Assembly: GCF_015355625.1 (NCBI RefSeq)
Contig: NZ_JACLAF010000012.1
Span: forward strand, 62,001-126,000
Direction: 5' to 3'
DNA from: Tamlana sp. I1
GTDB taxonomy: Bacteria > Bacteroidota > Bacteroidia > Flavobacteriales > Flavobacteriaceae
DNA length: 64,000 nucleotides
Shown here: piece after piece, positions 8,056 to 17,819 of the stretch
Numbering within the stretch: position 1 is the stretch's first letter
How the letters are laid out: each line of letters starts with the position of its first letter
Position numbers and translations under genes: made by a program
The notes under the pieces: model-generated
The model's input: the letters and a program-made list of their open reading frames with translations, nothing else
Databases searched by the model: none
Told to the model about the DNA's origin: nothing

Positions 8056-10263
8056 TTAATTAGCAACCTCACTAATAAACTTAATACGGTATAAACGAAG
8101 TTCTTCATCATCATAATCGCCATCAAATTCATCAATAGCGGCACTTATATTATCAGATTCCGATTCCATGAAATACTCATGAATTTCTTCTTGTTGGTCT
8201 TCATCTAATATGTCATGAATCCAATAATCAATATTCAATTTGGTACCAGAATATACAATGGCTTCCATTTCTTTAATGAACTCCTCCATCGATAAGCCTT
8301 TTGAAGCGGCAATATCATCTAGCGGTAATTTTCTATCGATATTTTGTATGATGTATAACTTGTTTGCCGAATTGGTTCCTGTAGATTTTACAACCAAATC
8401 GTCTGGACGCACAATGTCGTTTTCTTCAACGTATTTTGCGATAAGTTCAACAAAACTTTTTCCGTATTTCTTAGCCTTACCATCACCTACACCGTGCACA
8501 TTGGCGAGCTCGGATAAATTTATAGGGTATTTTAAAGCCATATCTTCAAGAGAAGGGTCTTGGAAAATAACAAACGGAGGAACCCCTAATTTCTTAGCAT
8601 TCTTTTTACGGAGGTCCTTCAACATGCCCATTAAAACAGGATCAGAAACAGCACTACTGCTTTTTTCGGCAGTAATAATACTACCATCCTCTTGCTCGCC
8701 TTCAAAAATATGATCTTCGGTCATTATAAATGAAAGCGGCTTTTTAATAAAAGATTTACCTGCCGCTGTTAATTTAATAACGCCATAAGTTTCAATGTCT
8801 TTTTTAAGGTAACCAGCCACTAAAACCTGTCTTAAAAGCGCCATCCAATATTTCTTATCGTGGTTTTTCCCTTTACCAAAAAAGGGTTGCTCGTTGGTTT
8901 TATGCGAATTAATCAAGGCGTTTTCATGCCCGATTATAACATTTACTAAATCTTTGGATTTGTATTTTTCATTAGTATCGCGAATGACCTCTAATAATAA
9001 TTTCGCTTCATTTTGAGCCTCGGTTTTCTTTTTAGGATGTCTTACATTATCATCCATATCACCACCTTCACCCGTTTCATTATCAAATTCTTCTCCAAAA
9101 TAATGAAGAATAAATTTTCGTCTGGAAATGGATGTTTCCGCGAAAGCGACTACCTCTTGCAACAAAGCTTGTCCGATTTCCTGCTCGGCAACAGGTTTGC
9201 CAGACATGAATTTTTCTAATTTTTCAATGTCCTTATAGGTATAATAGGCTAAACAGTGCCCTTCACCCCCATCACGACCAGCACGACCAGTTTCCTGGTA
9301 ATAACTCTCTATACTTTTTGGAATATCATGATGAATTACAAAACGCACATCGGGCTTATCGATTCCCATACCAAAGGCTATGGTTGCCACCACCACATCG
9401 ACATCTTCCATAAGGAATTTATCTTGATGGCTAGATCGTGTTTTAGCATCTAATCCGGCATGATAAGGCACCGCATTAATACCGTTTACTTGCAGTACTT
9501 GTGCTAATTCTTCAACACGTTTTCTACTTAAACAATATACAATTCCCGATTTCCCTTCGTTCTGTTTTATGAACCGAATAATATCAGCATCTACATTTTT
9601 AGTTTTGGGTCTAACTTCATAATATAAGTTAGGCCTATTAAACGAGGCTTTAAATGTTTTAGCATTATGAATGCCTAAGTTTTTAATAATATCCTCTTGT
9701 ACTTTTGGCGTGGCCGTAGCCGTTAATCCAATAATAGGAATGTTATCGCCAATACGTTTTATAATATGGCGTAAATTTCGGTATTCTGGCCTAAAATCGT
9801 GTCCCCACTCACTAATACAATGGGCTTCATCAATGGCTAGAAAAGAAATTTTAACCGATCTTAAAAAATCAACATTTTCCTCCTTTGTTAAAGATTCGGG
9901 AGCTACATACAACAATTTGGTAATTCCATTTGTTATATCCTCCTTAACCTGTTTAACTTCTGTTTTATTTAATGAGGAATTTAACACGTGCGCGATGCCG
10001 TGTTCTTTAGATACACCACGAATGGCGTCTACCTGATTTTTCATTAAGGCAATAAGTGGAGAGACTACAATGGCTGTGCCTTCTTGCATTAATGCAGGCA
10101 GTTGGTAACATAACGATTTACCACCCCCAGTGGGCATGATAACAAAGGTATGATTCCCAGATAAGATACTTTCAACAACACCTTCCTGAAGTCCTTTGAA
10201 TTTATTAAATCCAAAATACTTCTTCAGCGCTGCATGTAAGTCGTTTTTTGCTATTAACATCAA
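8056..10263 (-). CDS. recQ: ATP-dependent DNA helicase RecQ
   Basis: A 3'-5' superfamily 2 DNA helicase of repair and recombination. Walker A is MPTGGGKSLCYQLPA near residue 45, the DEAH box IDEAHCISEWGHDFRPEY near 143, and the arginine-finger region QETGRAGRDG near 325. A winged-helix region follows, then an HRDC domain (about 535-615), then an extra C-terminal segment, for 735 aa in total. The RecQ zinc module looks lost: the segment after KFILHYFGEEF reads GEGGDMDDNVRHPKK, where CxxC-type ligands normally stand. The stop codon abuts a heptad tandem array. It is divergent from kdsD. Confidence 0.95.
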   Translation of the reverse strand: MMLIAKNDLHAALKKYFGFNKFKGLQEGVVESILSGNHTFVIMPTGGGKSLCYQLPALMQEGTAIVVSPLIALMKNQVDAIRGVSKEHGIAHVLNSSLNKTEVKQVKEDITNGITKLLYVAPESLTKEENVDFLRSVKISFLAIDEAHCISEWGHDFRPEYRNLRHIIKRIGDNIPIIGLTATATPKVQEDIIKNLGIHNAKTFKASFNRPNLYYEVRPKTKNVDADIIRFIKQNEGKSGIVYCLSRKRVEELAQVLQVNGINAVPYHAGLDAKTRSSHQDKFLMEDVDVVVATIAFGMGIDKPDVRFVIHHDIPKSIESYYQETGRAGRDGGEGHCLAYYTYKDIEKLEKFMSGKPVAEQEIGQALLQEVVAFAETSISRRKFILHYFGEEFDNETGEGGDMDDNVRHPKKKTEAQNEAKLLLEVIRDTNEKYKSKDLVNVIIGHENALINSHKTNEQPFFGKGKNHDKKYWMALLRQVLVAGYLKKDIETYGVIKLTAAGKSFIKKPLSFIMTEDHIFEGEQEDGSIITAEKSSSAVSDPVLMGMLKDLRKKNAKKLGVPPFVIFQDPSLEDMALKYPINLSELANVHGVGDGKAKKYGKSFVELIAKYVEENDIVRPDDLVVKSTGTNSANKLYIIQNIDRKLPLDDIAASKGLSMEEFIKEMEAIVYSGTKLNIDYWIHDILDEDQQEEIHEYFMESESDNISAAIDEFDGDYDDEELRLYRIKFISEVAN

Positions 10264-10360
10264 TTTAAAATAATTAATTTACATACTCTTCTTCTACAAC
10301 ACTCAAAATTGAAACTGTAATTTATTAATGCAATTAAAGAACCCTCATTCTTTTTTTCGT

Positions 10361-10368
10361 TAGTTTTG
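10361..10368 (+). promoter_or_regulatory. Putative -7 element of the kdsD-tatC operon
   Basis: TAGTTTTG fits TAnnTTTG and sits in a small inverted repeat CGTTA-GTTTTG-TAACG. It leaves an 88-nt leader before the kdsD start. No clear -33 element is seen. Confidence 0.4.
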
Positions 10369-10456
10369 TAACGAAAATTCAAATCACATAATATTCAATT
10401 TTGATTATAACTTAAAGATACTAAAATCTTTAAAAATCAACTCAAAAATAAGAATT

Positions 10457-11422
10457 TTGAAAGACAAAAAGGCTATTATTAACATTGCAAAGCAAACTAT
10501 CGAGATGCAAAGCAAGGCAATTTTCAATTTATCAAGCTTAGTAACCGATGAATTTGCCGATGCAGTAAACCTCATTTATAACTCCAAAGGGCGCGTAATC
10601 ATTACAGGTATAGGAAAAAGTGCTATTATAGGAAACAAGATTGTGGCCACTTTAAACTCTACAGGAACACCTGCTGTTTTTATGCACGCTGCCGATGCTA
10701 TTCATGGTGATTTAGGACTCATTCTTGAAGATGATGTAGTAATTTGCTTATCTAAAAGTGGGAATACTCCTGAGATAAAAGTCCTAGTACCGCTAATAAA
10801 GCGGGTGAAAAACAAACTTATTGCGATAACCGGTAATAATGTCTCTTTTTTAGGACAACATTCCGATTATATTTTAAATGCTTTTGTTGAAAAGGAAGCT
10901 TGCCCAAATAATTTGGCGCCAACTACAAGCACCACAGCTCAATTAGTTATTGGTGATGCTCTGGCTATCTGCTTATTAGAACTGCGTGGCTTTACAAGTA
11001 ACGACTTTGCAAAATACCATCCTGGAGGTGCTCTAGGGAAAAAGCTTTACTTAACGGTTAATGATATTTCTTCGGTAAACCAGAAGCCAAAAGTAGCGCC
11101 ATCTACAAGCATTAAAGATGTTATTATTGAAATTACCGAAAAAATGCTAGGGGTTACCGCTGTGGTTGAAAACAATAAAATTATAGGGATTATTACCGAT
11201 GGTGATTTACGTAGAATGCTTACCAAAGTAGACGATTTTTCAAAACTAACAGCTAAAGACATTATGGGAGCTAACCCCAAACGTATTGAAGCCAAAGCCA
11301 TGGCTATTGATGCTTTAGAAGTGATGGAAAGTAATGAGATTTCACAATTATTAGTTGAAGACAACGGCCAGTATGCAGGCGTTGTACATTTACATGATTT
11401 AATAAAAGAAGGCATTATATAA
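10457..11422 (+). CDS. kdsD: D-arabinose 5-phosphate isomerase, KpsF/GutQ family
   Basis: The enzyme converts ribulose 5-phosphate to arabinose 5-phosphate, the first step of Kdo synthesis for LPS. An SIS sugar-isomerase domain (residues about 35-175, with GIGKSAIIGNKIVATLNSTG, HAADAIHGDLG and SKSGNTPE) is followed by two CBS domains (about 200-320). At 321 aa it has the standard family length. The start is a TTG; the next in-frame Met is residue 17, so initiation at TTG is the better fit to the family. It is the first gene of a tight block with tatC (1-bp overlap), the CMD gene and lptB, combining outer-membrane biogenesis with protein export. Confidence 0.92.
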   Translation: MKDKKAIINIAKQTIEMQSKAIFNLSSLVTDEFADAVNLIYNSKGRVIITGIGKSAIIGNKIVATLNSTGTPAVFMHAADAIHGDLGLILEDDVVICLSKSGNTPEIKVLVPLIKRVKNKLIAITGNNVSFLGQHSDYILNAFVEKEACPNNLAPTTSTTAQLVIGDALAICLLELRGFTSNDFAKYHPGGALGKKLYLTVNDISSVNQKPKVAPSTSIKDVIIEITEKMLGVTAVVENNKIIGIITDGDLRRMLTKVDDFSKLTAKDIMGANPKRIEAKAMAIDALEVMESNEISQLLVEDNGQYAGVVHLHDLIKEGII

Positions 11423-12249
11423 TGGCTAAAAAAAATATAAACGAGATGTCTTTTCTAGACCATCTTGAAGATTTACGATGGCATTTAATTAGAATTTGTG
11501 GCGCAGTTATTTTAGTTGGAACTTTGGCTTTTATTTTTAGTCGTTTCATCTTTAATTCCATCATATTTGCACCTTTACACATGTGTTTTCCAACTTATGA
11601 TTTTTTATGTAAAATGGCTACGTTCATGAGTTTGGACACCTCGTTTTGTAACGATAAAATTCCTTTAATCCTCCAAAATAGAACCATGGCTGGACAATTT
11701 TCAGCAGATATCTGGACGGCTATTTTAGGAGGTTTCATCATTTCATTTCCTTATATTATTTATCAATTATGGAAATTTGTAAGCCCAGGATTACATAGTG
11801 ATGAGCGCAGACACTCACGAGGATTCATCATTATTTCTTCGGTTTTATTCTTTATTGGCGTCCTGTTTGGTTATTACATTGTAACGCCATTATCCATTAA
11901 CTTTTTAGCCAATTACAGCATATCCGATATGGTAGATAACCAAATCGATATTAGCTCTTATATTGCCTTGGTACGATCTTCAGCATTAGCATCTGGACTT
12001 ATTTTTGAGTTGCCCATTATCATCTATTTCTTTACTAAAATAGGTTTGGTAACACCTGAAATTTTAAGAAAATACCGAAAATATGCGCTAGTCATTGTAT
12101 TGGTGCTTTCAGCAATTATTACTCCGCCAGATATTGCCAGTCAGGTTATTGTGGCTATTCCTATCTTAATTTTATACCAAGTGAGTATTTTTATCTCTAA
12201 AATTGTGGTTAGAAATCAAAAACGAAAAGAGAAACAACATGTCAAATAG
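11422..12249 (+). CDS. tatC: Twin-arginine translocase subunit TatC
   Basis: TatC is the six-helix membrane receptor for folded proteins with twin-arginine signals. The N-terminal MSFLDHLEDLRWHLIR and the conserved IIYQLWKFVSPGLHSDERR are present, as are six hydrophobic segments. At 275 aa it is slightly longer than E. coli TatC because of an insertion in the first periplasmic loop (residues about 40-80, Cys-containing). TatA is not in this window. The start overlaps the kdsD stop and the 3' end overlaps the next gene by 11 bp, so translation is probably coupled. Confidence 0.95.
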   Translation: MAKKNINEMSFLDHLEDLRWHLIRICGAVILVGTLAFIFSRFIFNSIIFAPLHMCFPTYDFLCKMATFMSLDTSFCNDKIPLILQNRTMAGQFSADIWTAILGGFIISFPYIIYQLWKFVSPGLHSDERRHSRGFIIISSVLFFIGVLFGYYIVTPLSINFLANYSISDMVDNQIDISSYIALVRSSALASGLIFELPIIIYFFTKIGLVTPEILRKYRKYALVIVLVLSAIITPPDIASQVIVAIPILILYQVSIFISKIVVRNQKRKEKQHVK

Positions 12250-12586
12250 CGTTCAAGAATTCAACGATTACCGTGCTAAAATGAACGATAAAATTTTAGC
12301 CGATAACAATAAAGTGATTAAACGTATTTTCAATTTAGATACTAACGCTTACGCGGAAGGCGCTCTAGATGTTAAAACAAAAGAACTACTCGGTTTGGTA
12401 GCTTCGGCTGTTTTACGATGCGATGATTGTGTAAAATACCACTTAGAAACCAGCTATAATTTAGGTTTAAAAAAAGACGAAGTTGTTGAAGCTTTAAGCA
12501 TCGCGACTTTAGTTGGTGGCACTATTGTTATTCCGCATCTACGTCGTGCATACGAGTTTTGGGACGACCTAGAATCTCAGAGTTAA
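12239..12586 (+). CDS. Carboxymuconolactone decarboxylase / AhpD-like family protein
   Basis: A small all-helical protein of the CMD/AhpD family. The redox-type motif CDDCVKYH lies near residues 61-68 (CxxC followed by His), with ALSIATLVGGTIVIPHLRRA after it. AhpD-like members act as thiol peroxidase or disulfide reductases; the substrate here is unknown. I start at the ATG at 12239 (MSNSVQEF). The longer frame from 12203 would add 12 residues lying wholly within tatC. Sequence position between tatC and lptB suggests co-transcription. Confidence 0.85.
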   Translation: MSNSVQEFNDYRAKMNDKILADNNKVIKRIFNLDTNAYAEGALDVKTKELLGLVASAVLRCDDCVKYHLETSYNLGLKKDEVVEALSIATLVGGTIVIPHLRRAYEFWDDLESQS

Positions 12587-12660
12587 AGAAAATATAAATT
12601 CAACATTTGCTAATCTAGTCGGTATCATTTTACTATTTTTAGCGCTCAGTTTAAAAAGAT

Positions 12661-13401
12661 ATGATTTTAAAAGCCCAAAATTTAATGAAGTCCTATAACG
12701 GACGAAAAGTGGTTAAAGACGTTTCTCTTGAAGTTAGACAAGGTGAAATTGTTGGTCTTTTAGGCCCTAATGGTGCAGGAAAAACAACATCGTTTTACAT
12801 GATTGTTGGATTGATTAAGCCAAATGGTGGTCATATATTTTTAGAAAATACTGAAATCACCAAATTCCCTATGTACAAACGTGCCCAAAACGGTATTGGT
12901 TATTTGGCACAGGAAGCTTCGGTTTTCAGAAAATTAAGTATTGAAGATAACATTTTAAGCGTACTACAACTTACTAAACTGAGCAAAAAAGAGCAGCTTT
13001 ATAAAATGGAATCTTTAATTGAAGAATTCGGTTTAGAGCACATTAGAAAAAGTCGTGGCGATTTATTGTCTGGTGGTGAACGTAGACGTACCGAAATTGC
13101 CCGTGCTTTGGCAACCGATCCGAACTTTATTTTATTAGACGAACCTTTTGCGGGCGTAGATCCTGTAGCAGTTGAAGATATTCAACGTATTGTAGCTCAG
13201 CTCACTAAAAAAAATATTGGTATTCTTATTACCGACCACAACGTACAAGAAACGCTTGCCATTACCGACAGAACTTATTTAATGTTTGAAGGTAGCATCC
13301 TTAAAGCTGGTGAACCCGAAGAATTGGCAAACGACGAGATGGTACGTAAGGTGTATTTAGGTCAGAATTTCGAATTGCGTAAGAAGAAGATTAGGGAGTA
13401 G
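12661..13401 (+). CDS. lptB: LPS export ABC transporter ATP-binding protein LptB
   Basis: LptB powers LPS extraction from the inner membrane with LptF/G/C. The 246-aa ATPase has Walker A GPNGAGKTT near residue 36, the Q-loop LAQEASVFRKLS, the signature LSGGERRRTEIARAL near 138, and Walker B FILLDEPFAGVDP near 158, all diagnostic of LptB. It is preceded by 74 bp after the CMD gene. The link with kdsD (Kdo synthesis) fits LPS biogenesis. A heptad tandem array begins 2 bp after the stop, and a long palindromic repeat array follows. Confidence 0.95.
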   Translation: MILKAQNLMKSYNGRKVVKDVSLEVRQGEIVGLLGPNGAGKTTSFYMIVGLIKPNGGHIFLENTEITKFPMYKRAQNGIGYLAQEASVFRKLSIEDNILSVLQLTKLSKKEQLYKMESLIEEFGLEHIRKSRGDLLSGGERRRTEIARALATDPNFILLDEPFAGVDPVAVEDIQRIVAQLTKKNIGILITDHNVQETLAITDRTYLMFEGSILKAGEPEELANDEMVRKVYLGQNFELRKKKIRE

Positions 13402-13403
13402 TT

Positions 13404-13431
13404 GGTTGATGGTTGAAGGTTGAAGGTTGAA
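13404..13431 (+). repeat. Heptanucleotide tandem array directly after the lptB stop
   Basis: Four 7-bp units, GGTTGAT then GGTTGAA three times, start 2 bp after the lptB stop codon. They are the same class of element as those behind recQ, the ABC-F gene and pduO. Confidence 0.8.
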
Positions 13432-13468
13432 GGAAAATAAAAATTTCGTTTTAGAAGCAACACTAAAA

Positions 13469-14952
13469 GCACATATTTAACTTTCATTTTTTAGGTCTAA
13501 CTACAAAAACATCCCATTTTACATCTAAATTTTTACTTTGTAGTACATGTCAGTTCGAGTGATGCGACCTAAGAAGCATCGTATCGAGAACCGTTTTGAA
13601 ATATACCCTAGAGGGAATTACAGAGGTGTTTTTCAAATATCGCGCTAAAACTTCTCGATACAATTCCGCTTTAAACTTAGTGGTTATAGCGCCTATTTAA
13701 CTTTCATTTTTTAGGCCAACTACAAAATATCTCATTTTACACCTAAATTTATACAACGTAGTGCGTATCAGTTCGAGTGATGCGACCTGAGAAGCATCGT
13801 ATCGAGAACCGCTTTGAAATATCCTCAAGAGGGGATTACAGGGGTGTTATTCAAATATCGCGCTAGAACTTCTCGATATAATTCCGTTTTAGACTTAGTA
13901 TTATAGCTCCAATTTAACCTTCATTTTTTAGGTCTAACTACAAAAACATCCCTTTTCACATCCAAATATATACTTTGTAGTGCATGTCAGTTCGAGTGAT
14001 GCGACCTTAGGAGCATCGTATCGAGAACCGCTTTGAAATATCTCCTAGAGGCGATTACATGGGTGTTTTTCAAATATCGCGCTAAACCTTCTCGATACAA
14101 TTTCGTTTTAGACTTAGTATTATAGCGCCCATTTAACTTTTATTATACTAAGTTACCTGCAAAACACCCCATTTTACATCTAAATTTATACTGCGTAGTG
14201 CATGTCAGTTCGAGTGATGCGACCTAAGAAGCATCGTATCGAGAACCGCTTTGAAATATCCCCAAGAGGGAATTACAGAGGTGTTTTTAAAATATCGTGC
14301 TAAAACTTCTCGATACAATTCCGTTTTTAGATTTAGTAGATAAAGAACTTATTTAACCTTCATTTTTTAGGTCAAACTACAAAAATATCCCTTTTTACAT
14401 CTAATTTTTTACTTTGTAGTGCATGTCAGTTCGAGTGATGCGACCTTAGGAGCATCGTATCGAGAACCGCTTTGAAATATCCACTAGAGGGGATTACGGG
14501 GTGTTTTAAAATATCACGCTAAAACTTCTCGATACAATTACGTTTTAGATTTAGTATTATAGCGCCAATTTAACCTTCATTTTTTAGGTCTAACTACAAA
14601 ATATCTCATTTTATACTGCGTAGTGCATGTCAGTTCGAGTGATGCGACCTCAGGAGCATCGTATCGAGAACCGCTTTGAAATAGCCCCTAGAGGGGATTA
14701 CGGGGTGTTTTAAAATATCGCGCTAAAACTTCTCGATACAATTACGTTTTTAGATTTAGTAGATAAAGAACTTATTTAACCTTCATTTTTTAGGTCTAAC
14801 TACAAAATATCTCATTTTATACTGCGTAGTACATGTCAGTTCGAGTGATGCGACCTCAGGAGCATCGTATCGAGAAACGCTTTGAAATATCTCTAGAGGG
14901 GATTACATGGGTGTTTTTAAAATATCGCGCTAAATCTTCTCGATATAATTCC
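13469..14952 (+). repeat. Tandem array of seven family-A palindromic repeats
   Basis: Seven copies of a roughly 204-221-bp unit share a core beginning CAGTTCGAGTGATGCGACC at 13551, 13769, 13988, 14206, 14427, 14631 and 14837. Each core ends with GCATCGTATCGAGAAC, roughly the inverse of its start. Then come a CCCTAGAGGG-type palindrome, a distal TTCTCGATA arm, and a spacer with ACCTTCATTTTTTAGGTC. Sequence between copies is conserved too, so the whole unit is repeated. No ORF of note is present, and 14953-15010 contains nothing else recognisable. The same core recurs in reverse orientation at 37.7-38.6 kb. Confidence 0.92.
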
Positions 14953-15010
14953 AAAGAAAAATCGGAATCACACGAAGATACACAGGACATTATGCATCAA
15001 TGATGCGAAC

Positions 15011-15886
15011 CTAAAACTGCTTCTTAATAAATTTAAACAGTTGCACAACAACAAAGGCAGCAAACCCAATTAACAGTCCTAAAACAAGCTCTCTAACAAA
15101 ACTTGGCAGACTTTCTAAAAAGTGATGAAAGAAATCGATATTATGCGCAAAAATACCACCTGCAACAAGCAATAAGGCCACCGTGCCTATAACCGATAAA
15201 CTTTTTATTACCCAAGGCAAAGTGCGAATAAGCAAACTCCCCGTAACATGTGAAATACTTTTTTTGTTCGGGTTTAATTTGATTAATTTTAATCCGAAAT
15301 CGTCCATTCTAACAATAAGCGCAACAATACCATAAACACCAATTGTAGCCACTATAGCGACTATTGAAACAACCACAATTTGAGTTAAAATAGGCTGCCC
15401 CACAACCGTACCAAGCGCGATGATAACAATTTCAACAGATAAAATAAAATCGGTTAAAATAGCTGCTTTTATCTTCGATTTTTCAGCGGTGATTTGATCG
15501 GCTTCAGAAAGCTTAACTTTTACAGTTTCATGAGTTTCAACTTCATGTTTATGAGGAAAAAACACATGAAACACTTTTTCAAACCCTTCAAAAGACAAAT
15601 AAACGCCACCTAAAATTAAAGCGAGCGTTACGCCCCATGGCGCAAAAGCACTTAATAAAAAAGCAATGGGTAAAATTATTAACTTATTTAATGCCGAACC
15701 TTTTGTGATTGCCCATAAAACTGGCAGCTCCCTAGAAGCCATAAAACCTGTGGCTTTTTCAGCATTTACTGCTAAATCATCTCCTAAAATCCCTGCAGTT
15801 TTTTTAGCAGAAATTTTACTCATAACCACCACATCGTCCATTAAACTAGCGATATCATCTAACAAAGCAAAAAATCCTGAAGCCAT
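15011..15886 (-). CDS. DUF808 family inner-membrane protein (YedI-like)
   Basis: A 291-aa polytopic protein matching the DUF808/YedI family: it opens with MASGFFALLDDIASLMDDVVVMSKISAKKTAGILGDD-type sequence and has GFEKVFHVFFPH and then several hydrophobic segments through IRTLPWVIKSLSVIG. The molecular role of the family is not known. It is 6 bp downstream of pssA on the same strand and probably shares its transcript. The 3' end runs up to the family-A repeat array. Confidence 0.82.
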   Translation of the reverse strand: MASGFFALLDDIASLMDDVVVMSKISAKKTAGILGDDLAVNAEKATGFMASRELPVLWAITKGSALNKLIILPIAFLLSAFAPWGVTLALILGGVYLSFEGFEKVFHVFFPHKHEVETHETVKVKLSEADQITAEKSKIKAAILTDFILSVEIVIIALGTVVGQPILTQIVVVSIVAIVATIGVYGIVALIVRMDDFGLKLIKLNPNKKSISHVTGSLLIRTLPWVIKSLSVIGTVALLLVAGGIFAHNIDFFHHFLESLPSFVRELVLGLLIGFAAFVVVQLFKFIKKQF

Positions 15887-15892
15887 CTCTAA

Positions 15893-16621
15893 TTATTTTG
15901 AAGTTATATTGTTTAATACAGACATAAGAATGTACATTAAAATAATTACGGGCAAAGCAATGTATTTTAAAACCACGATTAAAACAATGCTTAAAATCAG
16001 GAAGGTATAACGTATGGCATTGTCTTTAAAACCAAAATTTTTAAATTTTAAAGCAAACAATTTAGTATTCGCATTTAAAATGTAACAACTTAAAATGGTA
16101 AGTCCAATTAAAAACCATTTATTAAGAATTAAGGCATTAACAACATCACTATTTTGAAGTTCTAAAATTAGTGGTAAACCCAAAATAAGCATGGCATTTG
16201 CAGGTGTTGGTAAGCCTTTAAAAAATTCCTGTTGTTCTTCGTCTATATTAAATTTTGCCAATCGGTATGCCGATGCTAAAGTGATTAAAAGCCCAATATA
16301 TGGTAAAAATAAAAAGCCATCACTTGCATCAGAATCGCCATAAAAACTCTCGTAAGGACTGGTTAATTCTAACAATTTAAACATAACAATTCCAGGCACC
16401 AAACCACTGGTTACCATATCTGCTAAAGAATCTAACTGCAAGCCCAATGCACTAGAAACATTAAGTTTTCTTGCCGCAAAGCCATCAAAAAAATCGAAAA
16501 ATATGCCTAGAAACACAAAAAAAGCAGCCAAAACAAAATTGCTATTTACAGCTAAAATCACGGCTATGCTTCCGCTTAATAAGTTTAAAAGCGTCAATGC
16601 ATTTGGAATATGTTTCTTCAT
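15893..16621 (-). CDS. pssA: CDP-diacylglycerol-serine O-phosphatidyltransferase
   Basis: Makes phosphatidylserine from CDP-diacylglycerol and serine, the precursor of phosphatidylethanolamine. The CDP-alcohol phosphatidyltransferase signature D-G-x2-A-R-x8-G-x3-D-x3-D is complete near residues 44-66 (DGFAARKL, then GLQLDSLAD). The protein is 242 aa with about six hydrophobic segments, as expected for the integral-membrane PssA type. It is the upstream gene of a probable pair with the DUF808 gene. Confidence 0.9.
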   Translation of the reverse strand: MKKHIPNALTLLNLLSGSIAVILAVNSNFVLAAFFVFLGIFFDFFDGFAARKLNVSSALGLQLDSLADMVTSGLVPGIVMFKLLELTSPYESFYGDSDASDGFLFLPYIGLLITLASAYRLAKFNIDEEQQEFFKGLPTPANAMLILGLPLILELQNSDVVNALILNKWFLIGLTILSCYILNANTKLFALKFKNFGFKDNAIRYTFLILSIVLIVVLKYIALPVIILMYILMSVLNNITSK

Positions 16622-16721
16622 CTTTTAGTTTAAAATTTTAGTAAAAATAACAAACAATTTCAGTCTAAAACAACTATTAAACAATATCTATATCAAATTG
16701 CAGTTTATAGGTTTATAAATT

Positions 16722-17819
16722 ATGTGCATCTTTGTAAAAAAATCGCGATTGAGAGCCTACATTACCACATTGTTTTGTGTTTTATCGTTTTCCCTATTCA
16801 GTCAAACCGTTAGAAAATATTCTAATGAGTTTATGAATATTGGCGTTGATGCTGCGGCATTGGGGATGAGCAACGCCGTTACAGCACAAACTGCCGATGT
16901 AAATTCGGGCTATTGGAATCCAGCTGGACTTACAAATTTAGATGACAATCAAATGTCGCTTATGCACTCTAGTTACTTTGCGAACATTGCAAATTACGAT
17001 TATGCGGCTTTCGCCATGCCTATTGATGAAAGATCTGCTATGGGTTTTTCGCTCATACGTTTTGCTGTTGATGACATTTTAAACACCACTCAACTTATTG
17101 ATGCACAAGGCAATATTAACTACGATAGAATTAGTTTATTTTCTACAGCCGATTATGGTTTAACCTTTTCATACGCTAGAAAACTCCCAGTTCAAGGGCT
17201 TATTTATGGTGTTAATGCCAAAGTGATTCGACGTATTATAGGTGATTTTGCAACCTCTTGGGGCTTCGGACTCGATTTTGGTGTTCAATTTCAAAATGAA
17301 AAACATTGGAAATTTGGTATTATGGCCAGGGATATAACCACCACTTTTAATGCTTGGGCCATTGATGAAGAACAATTCCAAACCATTAAAGATGCCATTC
17401 CTGGAGAAAACCAAGAATTGCCAGAAACCACCGAAATCACCATTCCGAAACTACAAATAGGGGTTTCTAAATTGATTAATTTTCATTACGATTACACCTT
17501 ACTAACAGCAGTAAATTTAAATGTTCGCTTTGAAGAAAACAACGATATAATCTCAACCTCGTTTGCTAGTATCAACCCAGCATTAGGCTTAGAGTTTGGT
17601 TACATCGATATGGTGTACTTACGTGCGGGAATGGGGAATTTTCAAAATGAATTACAAATTGATTATTCGCAAGATTTAACCTTTCAACCTACTTTTGGTG
17701 TTGGTTTTAAATACCATGGCATTCAGGTGGATTATGCTTTCACTGATATTGGCGACCAAAGTGTGGCTTTATATTCCAATGTTTTTTCTTTAAAACTCGA
17801 TTTTAGTATTTTTAGATGA
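16722..17819 (+). CDS. PorV/PorQ-family outer membrane protein (PorV2-like)
   Basis: A FadL-like beta-barrel protein of the PorV/PorQ group associated with type IX secretion. The family signature NIGVDAAALGMSNAVTAQTADVNSGYWNPAGL is recognisable right after the signal peptide, and the C-terminus is a beta-barrel ending in Phe-Arg. The ATG start gives MCIFVKKS before the hydrophobic segment. An alternative TTG at 16749 gives a cleaner signal peptide (RAYITTLFCVLSFSLFSQ), and a -7-like CATCTTTG overlaps the ATG. Its exact role relative to PorV itself is inferred from the family only. It overlaps the DUF4105 gene by 4 bp. Confidence 0.8.
   Translation: MCIFVKKSRLRAYITTLFCVLSFSLFSQTVRKYSNEFMNIGVDAAALGMSNAVTAQTADVNSGYWNPAGLTNLDDNQMSLMHSSYFANIANYDYAAFAMPIDERSAMGFSLIRFAVDDILNTTQLIDAQGNINYDRISLFSTADYGLTFSYARKLPVQGLIYGVNAKVIRRIIGDFATSWGFGLDFGVQFQNEKHWKFGIMARDITTTFNAWAIDEEQFQTIKDAIPGENQELPETTEITIPKLQIGVSKLINFHYDYTLLTAVNLNVRFEENNDIISTSFASINPALGLEFGYIDMVYLRAGMGNFQNELQIDYSQDLTFQPTFGVGFKYHGIQVDYAFTDIGDQSVALYSNVFSLKLDFSIFR

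Noticed and set aside
13469-14952. CRISPR array
   Set aside because: The sequence between the cores is itself conserved from unit to unit, the units are about 210 bp, and no cas genes are nearby. It is a tandem palindromic repeat.
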